A stretch of 43,064 nucleotides of DNA. Source: Thermithiobacillus tepidarius DSM 3134 (GTDB lineage Bacteria > Pseudomonadota > Gammaproteobacteria > Acidithiobacillales > Thermithiobacillaceae). Shown here piece after piece: positions 23,052-31,189 of this stretch. Below the pieces are notes generated by a model. The model saw only the letters and a list, made by a program, of their open reading frames with translations, did no database searches and had not been told where the DNA came from. Each line of letters starts with the position of its first letter. The first letter of the stretch is position 1. The translations under genes were made by a program, and so were the position numbers. The stretch lies in NCBI RefSeq assembly GCF_000423825.1, contig NZ_KE384096.1, positions 314,360-357,423 of the forward strand, read 5' to 3'.

Positions 23052-25607
23052 ATGCCGGGTAGCGTCTTTTCTCTCGAAGTCAATCCGAAGATCCCCGCCA
23101 AGCTGGCGCGCCTGAGCGAGCTCGCCAACGACCTCTGGTACAGCTGGGACCGACCCACCCGCGAGCTCTTCTTTCGCCTCGATCCCGCCCTGTGGGACGC
23201 GGTCGGCCATAATCCCAAGGTCTTCCTGCGGCGGGTGGAGGAGGCGCGGCTGGTGGAGGCTTCCCAGGACCGCGTCTTCCTGGAGAGCTATTACCGCATC
23301 CTGTCCGCCTATGACACCTACCTCCTGGAACCGGTGCGCCAGCACGACCAGCCGACGCTCGGCCATGACGACCTGGTGGCCTACTTCTGCGCGGAGTTCG
23401 GTTTCCACGAGAGCTTCCCCATCTATTCCGGCGGCCTGGGCATCCTGGCCGGCGACCACTGCAAGGCGGCCAGCGATCTCGGCATCCCCTTCGTGGCCGT
23501 GGGCCTGCTGTACCGGCAGGGCTATTTTTCCCAGACCATCGACGGCGAGGGCAATCAGCTCGCCAGCTACACCGACTCGGATTTCGCCGATTTGCCGGTG
23601 CTGCCGGTGCTGCAGGACGACGGCAACGAGGTCAAGGTGGAGATCGAGCTGCCCGGCCGCGTGGTGATGGCCAAGCTGTGGGTGGCGCGGGTCGGCCATA
23701 TCCGCCTCTACCTCCTCGACACGGACCTGCCCGAGAACAGCGAGGAGGATCGCGGCATCACCCACCGGCTCTACGGCGGCGACATCAACACCCGGATCAA
23801 GCAGGAGATGGTGCTCGGCATCGGCGGCGTGCGCGCCCTGCGCGCCGCCGGCCTCCATCCCACCGTCTGGCACATCAACGAGGGGCATGCGGCCTTCCAG
23901 ATTCTGGAGCGGGCGCGCGAGCTGGTGGCCCAGGGCCTGGACTTCCACGCGGCGCTGGAGGCCACCGCCGCCGCCACGGTCTTCACCACCCACACGCCGG
24001 TGCCCGCCGGGCATGACATCTTCCCCCACGAGCTGATGCTGGAATATTTCCGGGACTTCATCCCCCAGCTCAAGCTGGACACGGGGGCCTTCCTGGCCCT
24101 GGGGCACAAGCCCGCGGAGGGATCCGGCTTCAATCAGACCGCGCTGGCCGTGCGCGGCTCCCGCTATCAGAACGGCGTCAGCCGCATCCACGGCGGCGTT
24201 TCCTCGCGCATGATGGTGGATCTCTGGCCGCAGGTGCCGCCGGACGAAAACCCCATGACCTACGTGACCAACGGGGTGCACATTCCCACCTTCCTGGCCC
24301 AGGAATGGATGGATCTCTTCGACTCCTATCTGGGCGGCGAATGGCGCAACAAGCTGAGCGACGCCGCCTTCTGGCACCGCATCGATCAGATTCCCGATCA
24401 CCTGTACTGGAGCGTGCGCCAGGCGCTCAAGTCGCAGATGATCAACCACGTGCGCGAACGCCTGGCCCACCAGCACCGGCGCAACGGCGGCAGCGAGGCC
24501 CATCTGGACCGCCTGCTCCGCTATCTGGATCCGCTGGACCCCAGCATCCTAATGGTCGGCTTCGCCCGCCGCTTCGCCACCTACAAGCGCGCGACCCTGC
24601 TCTTCGAGGATCCGGAGCGGCTGCGCCGCATCATCAGCCATGCCGAGCGGCCCGTCGTCTTCATTTTCGCCGGCAAGGCCCATCCGGCCGACCGCCCGGG
24701 CCAGGACCTGATCCGCAACATCCACGCCATCGCCCACCAGCCCGAGTTCGAGGGCAAGGTGCACATGGTGGAGGGCTACGACATGGGCTTGGCCCGGGCG
24801 CTGGTCTACGGCGTGGACGTGTGGCTGAACAATCCCGAATATCCCCTGGAGGCCAGCGGCACCTCGGGCGAGAAGGCGGGCATCAACGGCACCATCAATT
24901 TGAGCGTGCTGGACGGCTGGTGGGGAGAGGGCTATGACGGGCACAACGGCTGGGCGATCAAGCCGCTCAAGACCGTCGACCCGTTCCGCGCCCGCCAGGA
25001 GGAAGCCAACAGCCTCTACGAGCTGCTGGAAGAGCAGGTGATTCCGCTGTATTACCAGGCAGGGAAGTACGGCTATTCCACGGAGTGGGTCAAGAAATCC
25101 AAGCATTCCATGAAGACCCTGCTGCCGCGCTTCAACGCCGCACGCATGGTGGGCGAGTACGTCAACAAGTTCTACCGGCCCGCGGCCCGCCAGGGGGTGC
25201 GGGTGACGGCGGAGGACTTCCAGGGCGCCCACGCCCTGGCCCAGTGGAAGGAGCGGGTGCAGGTGGCCTGGCCCGGCGTCGGCATCACCCGCCTGGACCA
25301 GGCACCGGCCCGCCTGCAATTCGGCCAGCAGCTGCGCATCGAGCTAGCGGTGCAGCTGAATGGCCTGCAGGCCGAGGATGTGCGGGTGGAATGCCTGTTC
25401 CGGCACCACGGCGACCTGCGCAACCGGGAACAGCCGCGCTCCTATCTCTTTCGCAGCGAGGGTGAGGCAGAGGCGGGAGGTGCGCACCGCTTCGTGCTCA
25501 ACCTGGAGCCGGAGACCTGCGGGCGCATCGATTACAAGATCCGGATCTATCCCTACCACGAGCTGCTGGCCCACCCCCATGAAACGGGGCTGATGCTGTG
25601 GCTGTGA
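23052..25607 (+). CDS. glgP: Alpha-glucan phosphorylase (GT35, DUF3417 type)
   Basis: Releases glucose-1-phosphate from glycogen or maltodextrin. The 851-residue protein belongs to the branch with an N-terminal DUF3417 domain (NDLWYSWDRPTRELFFRLDP). It continues with the active-site regions GGLGILAGDHCKAASDLGIP, HINEGHAAFQILE, RFATYKRATLLF and the PLP-lysine segment EASGTSGEKAGINGT. The short loops differ from the regulated GlgP of E. coli and match the thermophile-type enzyme without allosteric sites. The C terminus (about 750-851) carries an additional beta-rich region. No other glycogen gene lies nearby. It converges on mazG with a 7-base gap. Confidence 0.93.
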   Translation: MPGSVFSLEVNPKIPAKLARLSELANDLWYSWDRPTRELFFRLDPALWDAVGHNPKVFLRRVEEARLVEASQDRVFLESYYRILSAYDTYLLEPVRQHDQPTLGHDDLVAYFCAEFGFHESFPIYSGGLGILAGDHCKAASDLGIPFVAVGLLYRQGYFSQTIDGEGNQLASYTDSDFADLPVLPVLQDDGNEVKVEIELPGRVVMAKLWVARVGHIRLYLLDTDLPENSEEDRGITHRLYGGDINTRIKQEMVLGIGGVRALRAAGLHPTVWHINEGHAAFQILERARELVAQGLDFHAALEATAAATVFTTHTPVPAGHDIFPHELMLEYFRDFIPQLKLDTGAFLALGHKPAEGSGFNQTALAVRGSRYQNGVSRIHGGVSSRMMVDLWPQVPPDENPMTYVTNGVHIPTFLAQEWMDLFDSYLGGEWRNKLSDAAFWHRIDQIPDHLYWSVRQALKSQMINHVRERLAHQHRRNGGSEAHLDRLLRYLDPLDPSILMVGFARRFATYKRATLLFEDPERLRRIISHAERPVVFIFAGKAHPADRPGQDLIRNIHAIAHQPEFEGKVHMVEGYDMGLARALVYGVDVWLNNPEYPLEASGTSGEKAGINGTINLSVLDGWWGEGYDGHNGWAIKPLKTVDPFRARQEEANSLYELLEEQVIPLYYQAGKYGYSTEWVKKSKHSMKTLLPRFNAARMVGEYVNKFYRPAARQGVRVTAEDFQGAHALAQWKERVQVAWPGVGITRLDQAPARLQFGQQLRIELAVQLNGLQAEDVRVECLFRHHGDLRNREQPRSYLFRSEGEAEAGGAHRFVLNLEPETCGRIDYKIRIYPYHELLAHPHETGLMLWL

Positions 25608-25614
25608 GCCGGGG

Positions 25615-26436
25615 CTAGGCTGAAGGACTGCGCTTCTCCTGCTGGCGCCGTTCCAGTTCGGCCTTGGCACTTTCCCAGAGCTGCTCGAGCTCCGCTTCGC
25701 TCATGGCCTGCAGGTCGAGGGCATGGGTCGTGGCGTGATCCCACACCAGGTGCAGGCGGTTGCGGAATTTGAGGCAGGCCTGGCGCAGGGCGTTTTCCGG
25801 GTTCACGTCGAGGAAGCGGGAGAGGTTGACCAGCGAGAACAGCACGTCGCCGAATTCATCGGTCACCTGCTCGGCCACGCCGGCGGCCACCGCCTGCTCC
25901 AGTTCGCCGCATTCCTCACGGAACTTGTCCCACACCGGCGCGCTGTCTTTCCACTCGAAGCCAAGGTTGGCGGCACGCTGCTGGAGCTTGTAGGCCCACA
26001 GCAAAGCGGGCAGGGCGCTGGGCACGCCGGCATCCCAGGCCGGGGAGCGCTCCCGGGCCGCGGTCTCCCGGCGCTCCTGGGCCTTCATGTGCTGCCAGCG
26101 TTTATGCAGGGTCTCCGGGTCTGCTATACTTTCCCCCCCGAACACATGGGGATGGCGCCGCAGCATCTTGTCCACGGCGGCCTGGGCCACGTCCTCGATC
26201 CCGAAGAGCCCCTTTTCGGCCGCAATGCGGGCATAAAAAACGATGTGAAAGAGCAGGTCGCCCAGCTCGCCCTTGAGTTCCTGCCAGTCCTCGGCCTCGA
26301 TGCTCTCCACCAGTTCGTAGGTTTCCTCGATGGTGTAGGGCGGCAGGGTGCTGAAATCCTGGGCCTTGTCCCACGGACAGCCGTCGGGGCCGCGCAGCCG
26401 CGCCATGATCTTGACGAGTTCTTCGAAGGCTTGCAT
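25615..26436 (-). CDS. mazG: Nucleoside triphosphate pyrophosphohydrolase MazG
   Basis: Hydrolyses NTPs/dNTPs to monophosphate and PPi, a housecleaning and (p)ppGpp-modulating enzyme. The 273-residue protein has two MazG domains. The N-terminal one begins LVKIMARLRGPDGCPWD with the metal-binding EETYELVESIE and ELGDLLFHIVFYA. The second, catalytic one has EECGELEQAV and DEFGDVLFSLVNL. The ATG (minus strand, 26436) follows GGAG by 8 bases. It is divergent from the DUF1178 gene across a 68-base gap that must hold both promoters. Confidence 0.95.
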   Translation of the reverse strand: MQAFEELVKIMARLRGPDGCPWDKAQDFSTLPPYTIEETYELVESIEAEDWQELKGELGDLLFHIVFYARIAAEKGLFGIEDVAQAAVDKMLRRHPHVFGGESIADPETLHKRWQHMKAQERRETAARERSPAWDAGVPSALPALLWAYKLQQRAANLGFEWKDSAPVWDKFREECGELEQAVAAGVAEQVTDEFGDVLFSLVNLSRFLDVNPENALRQACLKFRNRLHLVWDHATTHALDLQAMSEAELEQLWESAKAELERRQQEKRSPSA

Positions 26437-26504
26437 GAGGAGATCTCCAGCCTCAGTAACAGTTTCAACTGCCCCTGCGAGCGGGCACGGAAAACAGGTG
26501 AAGC

Positions 26505-26909
26505 ATGATCATTTACGACCTGATCTGTGACAGCCGGCACACTTTCGAGGCTTGGTTCGCCGATGCCGGGGATTACGAAACCCAGCTGCAGCAGGGGCTG
26601 CTGGCCTGTCCCCATTGTAGCAGCCGGGCCCTGTCGAAAATACCCAGCGGCGGCAGGTTCATGCGCCACGGGCGCGGCGATGCGGGGCAGGCCAAGGCGG
26701 CGCAGGCGCGGCGGGAACTCATGGACTCTCTGCGCGCCCACGCCCGCGACGTGGGCCGCGACTTTCCCGAGATGGCGCGCCGGATCCACTACGGCGAGGC
26801 CGAAGCGGAGCCCATCCACGGGCAGGCGACGCTGCAGGAAGCGCTGGAGCTGCACGAGGAAGGCGTCGAGATCCTGCCCCTGGGGCCTGGCGTGGACGAG
26901 CTGCAGTAG
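26505..26909 (+). CDS. DUF1178 family protein with zinc-ribbon-like cysteines
   Basis: The 134-residue protein starts with the family signature MIIYDLICDSRHTFEAWF. It has Cys8 plus a CPHC pair (about residues 36-39), which suggests a small metal-binding ribbon. It continues with a charged helical part including ALELHEEGVEILPL at the end. DUF1178 proteins are widespread in alpha- and betaproteobacteria and have no assigned function. The ribosome-binding site AGGTGAAG lies just before ATG 26505. It is transcribed away from mazG and towards the methyltransferase gene. Confidence 0.85.
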   Translation: MIIYDLICDSRHTFEAWFADAGDYETQLQQGLLACPHCSSRALSKIPSGGRFMRHGRGDAGQAKAAQARRELMDSLRAHARDVGRDFPEMARRIHYGEAEAEPIHGQATLQEALELHEEGVEILPLGPGVDELQ

Positions 26910-27012
26910 GCCAGGGCGGCCTGATCCTTGGTCGGATGCGGCCCGCCGCCGGGCTCTGCTAAGGTGCTGGACTTCCGGAAGCACGGTTTCCGCCACCGCG
27001 GGAGGGCAGCGC

Positions 27013-27708
27013 ATGAACGGCAACGACCAACGGATCGAACTGGTGCAGCGCTTCTTCGCCGGCACGGGCAGCAGCTACGACTTCATGGTCAACTTCGCCA
27101 CCTTCGGCATCGACCAGCTGTGGAAGCGGCGCATGGTCGAGCTGATCCCGCCCAACCCCGCCCGGGTGCTCGATCTGGCCTGCGGCACCGGCATATCCAC
27201 CCTGGCGATCGCCCGCCGCCATCCGCGCTGCCAAGTGGTCGGCGTGGAGCTGCGCGACGAGTACCTGGAGCTCGCCCGGCGCAAGGTGCAGCGCCTCGGC
27301 GTGCGCAACGTGGAGTTCGTGCTGAGCCGCGCCGAGGATTACCGGGCCGACGCACCCTTCGACTGCATTACTTCGTCCTATCTGGCCAAGTATGCCGACC
27401 TGCCGCGCCTGATCCGCGCCAACCGGGACATGCTCCGGGACGGCGGCGTGCTCGTCATGCACGACTTCACCTTTCCCCCCAAGGCGCACCTGGTCGCCCT
27501 CTGGCGCCTGTACTTCGGCGTCATGCAGCAGGTGAGCAGCCGCGTGTTTCCAGCCTGGCGCGAGATCTACCATGGCCTGCCGAAGCTCATCGAGGAAACC
27601 CGCTGGGTGCCGGAATTGACCCTGGCCCTTCAGGAAAACGGTTTCCGAGACATCCGCCTGGAATATCTGACCGCCTACGGCTCCGCCATCGTCAGCGCTC
27701 GGAAATAG
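27013..27708 (+). CDS. Class I SAM-dependent methyltransferase (UbiE/COQ5-like)
   Basis: The 231-residue protein has a SAM-binding Rossmann fold: motif I VLDLACGTGIST (about residues 52-63), the acidic ligand in VVGVELRDEYLELARRK, and motif post-I/II around FDCITSSYLAKYAD. The N-terminal segment FFAGTGSSYDFMVNFATFG and the insertion MHDFTFPPKAHLVALWRLY resemble quinone and lipid C-methyltransferases of the UbiE class. The sequence does not fix the substrate. The 3' end overlaps the convergent polyprenyl synthase gene by 17 bases, and an isoprenoid-related substrate is an inference from that neighbourhood. ATG 27013 follows GGAGGG. Confidence 0.82.
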   Translation: MNGNDQRIELVQRFFAGTGSSYDFMVNFATFGIDQLWKRRMVELIPPNPARVLDLACGTGISTLAIARRHPRCQVVGVELRDEYLELARRKVQRLGVRNVEFVLSRAEDYRADAPFDCITSSYLAKYADLPRLIRANRDMLRDGGVLVMHDFTFPPKAHLVALWRLYFGVMQQVSSRVFPAWREIYHGLPKLIEETRWVPELTLALQENGFRDIRLEYLTAYGSAIVSARK

Positions 27709-28687
27709 CCGGGCGCGCCGGCGCCGGCTGCGGCAGCAGGGCGACGACCTGCGCGGGCGCGGCCTGGAGCAGGCGCGTCCAGCCGTTGTCGGGAAAGCCC
27801 GCCAGTGCGCTCGCCGCCAACTGCACCTGTCTTTCCACTTCGCGCATCATCCTGGCCCGCAGCACGGGCAGCCGCCCATCGAGCCACGCCTGGGCACCGT
27901 TGCCGCTGCTCTGCAGCAGCCGTAGCAGGGTGGCGCGTTTTTCCGGCAGGAAGCAGAGGAGGGCGGGCGCCCACAGGGCGAGGCGGTCGCGGGGATCTTC
28001 CGGCAGCGAGCCGGCATCGAAGAGATCCAGCAGGTCGTCGGCCAGCTGGTAGGCCTCGCCCAGGCGGGCGCCGAATTCGAAGGCCTGGTCGGCCAGCGCC
28101 GGCGGCGCCGCCGCCGCCAGGGCGCCGAGCTTGGCGGCGGCGGCGAAGAGGGCGCCGGTCTTGAGATGGATAATGCGCTTGTACAGATCCGGCGGGAAGT
28201 CCCGCCCGGCCACGGCTGCCGCCAGCTCCGCCGGACCGAGCGCTTCGCGGTAGGCGCCGCGGGCGACGGTGGCGATGGCCCGCGCCAGCGTGGCGCCGTC
28301 CTCGCGTCCCAGTTCGGCCATCTGCCAGATGGCGGTGGCGAAGATCAGGTCGCCGAGCAGCACCGCCCGGCGGGCACCCTCCACCGTCCAGATGGCCGGG
28401 CGCTGCCGGCGCAGGGTGTCGCCGTCCACGTAGTCGTCATGGATCAGCGAGGCGGCCTGGATGCACTCGATGGCGACGGCCCGCGGAATGGCCGCCGCCC
28501 GCCGACCGCCCAATGCTTCGGCGGTCAGGCAGACCAGGCAGCCGCGCAGGCGCTTGCCGCCGGTGACGGCCTGTTGGATGGAAGCCTGGTGGGCGGCGGA
28601 GAGGTCGCGCGCCAGCTCCGGCATCCACTGGGCAAAGCCGCGGTCGAGTTCAGCCTGGACGGACTGCCAATAGCCGATGAAGTCCAT
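27692..28687 (-). CDS. Polyprenyl (trans-isoprenyl) diphosphate synthase family protein
   Basis: Chain-elongating prenyltransferase building all-trans isoprenoid diphosphates. The 331-residue all-helical protein has the first aspartate-rich motif DDYVD followed by GDTLRR. It also has KRLRG near the N terminus (diphosphate binding) and the second motif DDLLD in QLADDLLDLFD. The residues just before the first motif are small (AASLIH), which in this family usually permits products longer than C15. The last 100 residues are less conserved and Ala/Arg-rich. It lies 24 bases after the UbiA-like gene on the same strand, so the two form an operon. The exact product length is unknown. Confidence 0.85.
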   Translation of the reverse strand: MDFIGYWQSVQAELDRGFAQWMPELARDLSAAHQASIQQAVTGGKRLRGCLVCLTAEALGGRRAAAIPRAVAIECIQAASLIHDDYVDGDTLRRQRPAIWTVEGARRAVLLGDLIFATAIWQMAELGREDGATLARAIATVARGAYREALGPAELAAAVAGRDFPPDLYKRIIHLKTGALFAAAAKLGALAAAAPPALADQAFEFGARLGEAYQLADDLLDLFDAGSLPEDPRDRLALWAPALLCFLPEKRATLLRLLQSSGNGAQAWLDGRLPVLRARMMREVERQVQLAASALAGFPDNGWTRLLQAAPAQVVALLPQPAPARPAISER

Positions 28688-28711
28688 GTGGACGTATCCC
28701 CGCGCGGTGCG

Positions 28712-29431
28712 CTATCCCAGCCATCGCCAGGTCAGAAGGCCCACTCCCAGCAGGATGGTGCCGGCGCTGACGCTTTTCAGAATGTCTTCCAGTTGCCGGG
28801 CCTGCGCCCGTGCCGCCTCGTCGAGAGCGCCGCGCTGTCGCATCAGGACCTTGTAGGGGCGCGACGTCTTGATCTCCACCAGGCTAAGCAGCCCCATGGC
28901 GGCGGCCACCAGCAGGGCGGCCGGGGTGAGTCGGTTGCTTTGCAGCACGTAGCCCGCCAGTGTGGGCAGCACGCCCCAGGAAAAGGCGAACCAGCCGTCG
29001 CTGTGAAAGCGGCCGCCGAACCATTCCAGGTTGTAGGCCAGCAGGAAAAAGCCTTCCGGGATGGCGATCAGCCATAAAAGCGGGGTATACAGGATCATGT
29101 AGTAGAGCCCGATGGCATAGGCGAGCAGCACGGATATGCTGGCCAGGGTCCAAAGCTGCCGGATCGAGAACACCGCGCCCCACGGCTTGGCTCCCTTGCT
29201 GCCCAGCGCATCGAGGGCATGCGCCCCCACGCCGAGGGCCAGAAAATAAATGAGCAGGAGCGCGAACACGCGATCCCAGTGCAGGTTTTCCGCCAGCATG
29301 GCGCCGACGACGGTGAAGGCGAGCACCATGCCGGTATAGGGAAGAAAGAGCAGGCCGACGGCAACCCGGAAGCGGGCCGGGCCGAAGCGGGGCACAAACC
29401 ATTCCGTGCTGCGCGTGTTGTCCAGGTCCAT
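28712..29431 (-). CDS. UbiA-superfamily-like multi-pass membrane protein
   Basis: The 239-residue protein has about seven membrane helices. The loop after the second contains GVGAHALDALGSKG, and a later loop has NLEWFGGRFHSDGWFAFSW. Both sit where UbiA prenyltransferases hold their Asp-rich motifs, though the full NDxxDxxxD is not present. A charged cytoplasmic helix (about 190-220) precedes the last segment. The gene is first in a two-gene operon with a polyprenyl diphosphate synthase, which would supply a substrate. Assignment to UbiA is by pattern and context. If real it would be an atypical integral prenyltransferase, possibly acting on a lipid head group. ATG follows GGAGAA. Confidence 0.6.
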   Translation of the reverse strand: MDLDNTRSTEWFVPRFGPARFRVAVGLLFLPYTGMVLAFTVVGAMLAENLHWDRVFALLLIYFLALGVGAHALDALGSKGAKPWGAVFSIRQLWTLASISVLLAYAIGLYYMILYTPLLWLIAIPEGFFLLAYNLEWFGGRFHSDGWFAFSWGVLPTLAGYVLQSNRLTPAALLVAAAMGLLSLVEIKTSRPYKVLMRQRGALDEAARAQARQLEDILKSVSAGTILLGVGLLTWRWLG

Positions 29432-29599
29432 GGCCGTTCTCCGCGATGGGGCTGCGTGCCGGATGGCGCATCGCGTTGTCTAAAGCCCTTAGCTCGCCAA
29501 GCTTAGCAGGCCGATGCCGGCGGCGGCATAGGACCATGGGCTGCGGGGTGAAGCCGACTGCGTGCATGGTTCGCAACAGACATCGTGGCGGAGGAAAGC

Positions 29600-29839
29600 A
29601 TGAATATCGATGATGCCAAACGCATGTTCGAAACCGGTGTGCTGGAGAGCGCGATGGTGATGCGCGACAGCTCGGGGACCGGGTGGCTGGTGCAGTTCCA
29701 GGCCAGCGGCACGGGGGTGTCGCCCTTTCTGGAGACTGCCCGGGGCGAGCCGCGCCGCTTCCAAAGCCTCGATTTCGTGGCCAAGGCCCTGCAGGCCATC
29801 GGCTTTCGGCAGTTCACCGTGTTCGTGGAAACCGCCTAG
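29600..29839 (+). CDS. Small protein of unknown function upstream of the ferritin-like pair
   Basis: The 79-residue protein starts MNIDDAKRMFETGVLESAMV and ends with LQAIGFRQFTVFVETA. It has no signal peptide and no membrane segment. Alternating beta-type strands (WLVQFQASGTG, FTVFVE) and two helices suggest a compact alpha/beta fold. ATG 29600 is chosen because GGAGG at 29590-29594 lies 5 bases upstream; the GTG at 29585 lacks one. It is 156 bases before the ferritin-like gene on the same strand. I do not recognise a characterised family. Confidence 0.7.
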   Translation: MNIDDAKRMFETGVLESAMVMRDSSGTGWLVQFQASGTGVSPFLETARGEPRRFQSLDFVAKALQAIGFRQFTVFVETA

Positions 29840-29944
29840 CCCGGCCGCCCGCATCCAGCTACAAACCGTCTTTCGTCCTATCCGCGCGGGCGAACTCCCC
29901 GGCAGGGTAGGGGGTCGCATGAGGACAGGCACTGGCAAGCCTTG

Positions 29945-29962
29945 CCGATCCCGCGGGATCGG
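29945..29962. promoter_or_regulatory. 18-bp perfect palindrome upstream of the ferritin-like operon
   Basis: Bases 29945-29962 form a perfect dyad (two 9-base arms, no spacer, centre CGCG) 33 bases before the start codon at 29996. A GGCAAGCCTTGCC hairpin lies immediately before it. The dyad could be an operator or a leader hairpin; there is no further evidence. Confidence 0.4.
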
Positions 29963-29995
29963 TTTCCTGCCACCCCACTTGTTAGGAGGGACGGT

Positions 29996-31189
29996 ATGAG
30001 TTTGGACATACTTAACGAAAAGGGCACGCCCCTCGATCGCCAGGTCTTCACCTGGCGCGAGATGGCGGGCCAACCGTACAGCAAGCTGGACGTCGATGCC
30101 TTCACCCGCGTCCGCGTGATCCTGATGAACGGCATCGAAAACGGTTCGATCCGCTTCAGCCATTCCTGCGCGCAAATGAACAACGGCGAGCTGCGTGGCC
30201 ATCTCGCCCGGGTCCGGCGCATCGACCACATGCAGGAAGTCATGGTCAACTGGCTGAATCCGGCGGATCAGTCCAATCTGGAAACCACCATCGGCTACGA
30301 GCAGGTCGCCATCGAGGTCACCGCGAGCGTGGCCCAGAACGAGCCGGATCCCTATCTGGCGCAGGTATACCGCTTCGGGATGCTGGAAGACTTCGACCAC
30401 CTCTACCGCTATTCCGCCTTGCTGGACCGCCTGGAGGGCAAGGATCCCAACAATATCCTGCAGAACTACACCGACATCATGCCGGGGCGGCCCACGGCGG
30501 TGGAGCACCGCGATCCCATGGACGATTTGCGCGATCACTACGACCGCAAGTCGGCCCATCCGATTTCCAAGCTGAATGCGCTCACCATCATGACCGGCGA
30601 GTATCAGACGCGCACCTTCTACATGAACGTCGGACCGACTTATTCCGATCCGGTGGCGCGGCAGCTCTACGCGGAGATCGTCACCATCGAGGAGCAGCAC
30701 GTGACTCAATACGAATCGCTCCTCGATCCCGGCGAGTCGTGGCTGGAGCGATGGCTGCTGCACGAGGCCACCGAAGCCTACAATTACTGGAGCTGCCTGC
30801 AGTACGAGACCAATCCGCGCATCAAGGCCATCTGGGAACGCTTCCTGTCCTATGAGCTGGGGCAGCTGCACTACGTGATGGACCTCATGAAGCGCATCGA
30901 AAAGCGCGACCCGGCGGAGGTGCTGCCGGCGGAGCTGCCGGATCCGATCAAGTACGAAAGCCACCGCGACTTCGTGCGTCAGGTGCTGAAGAACGAAGTC
31001 AACCTGCGGGCCAAGGGCAGCCAGTTCGTGGACGCCAGCCAGGAAGGACAGGAGTCGATCCGCTACCGCGAACAGCTCAACTCCCAGGGCTCGCCGTCTG
31101 AAATCGCGGCGGCCGGCTACATGTGGCAGCCCGGCACGGAGCTGGCGGGTCGCGTGGTGGAAATGGGTGCATACAGGAGGGCGCAATGA
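29996..31189 (+). CDS. Ferritin-like superfamily protein with two helical bundles
   Basis: The 397-residue, mostly helical protein has no signal peptide. The second half has metal-site residues of the ferritin-like kind: E202 in TGEYQTR, E232xxH235 in IEEQHVTQYE, E257/E260 in LLHEATEAYNY and E287...H292 in YELGQLH. The first half shows a parallel but looser set: E48, D77-H78, E102/E107 and D132xxH135 in EDFDHLYRY. This suggests a tandem duplication of a four-helix bundle with the second site better kept. AGGAGGG lies before ATG 29996; the upstream in-frame TTG at 29942 would run through the palindrome. It overlaps the next gene by 4 bases (ATGA). The specific function is not known. Confidence 0.75.
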   Translation: MSLDILNEKGTPLDRQVFTWREMAGQPYSKLDVDAFTRVRVILMNGIENGSIRFSHSCAQMNNGELRGHLARVRRIDHMQEVMVNWLNPADQSNLETTIGYEQVAIEVTASVAQNEPDPYLAQVYRFGMLEDFDHLYRYSALLDRLEGKDPNNILQNYTDIMPGRPTAVEHRDPMDDLRDHYDRKSAHPISKLNALTIMTGEYQTRTFYMNVGPTYSDPVARQLYAEIVTIEEQHVTQYESLLDPGESWLERWLLHEATEAYNYWSCLQYETNPRIKAIWERFLSYELGQLHYVMDLMKRIEKRDPAEVLPAELPDPIKYESHRDFVRQVLKNEVNLRAKGSQFVDASQEGQESIRYREQLNSQGSPSEIAAAGYMWQPGTELAGRVVEMGAYRRAQ

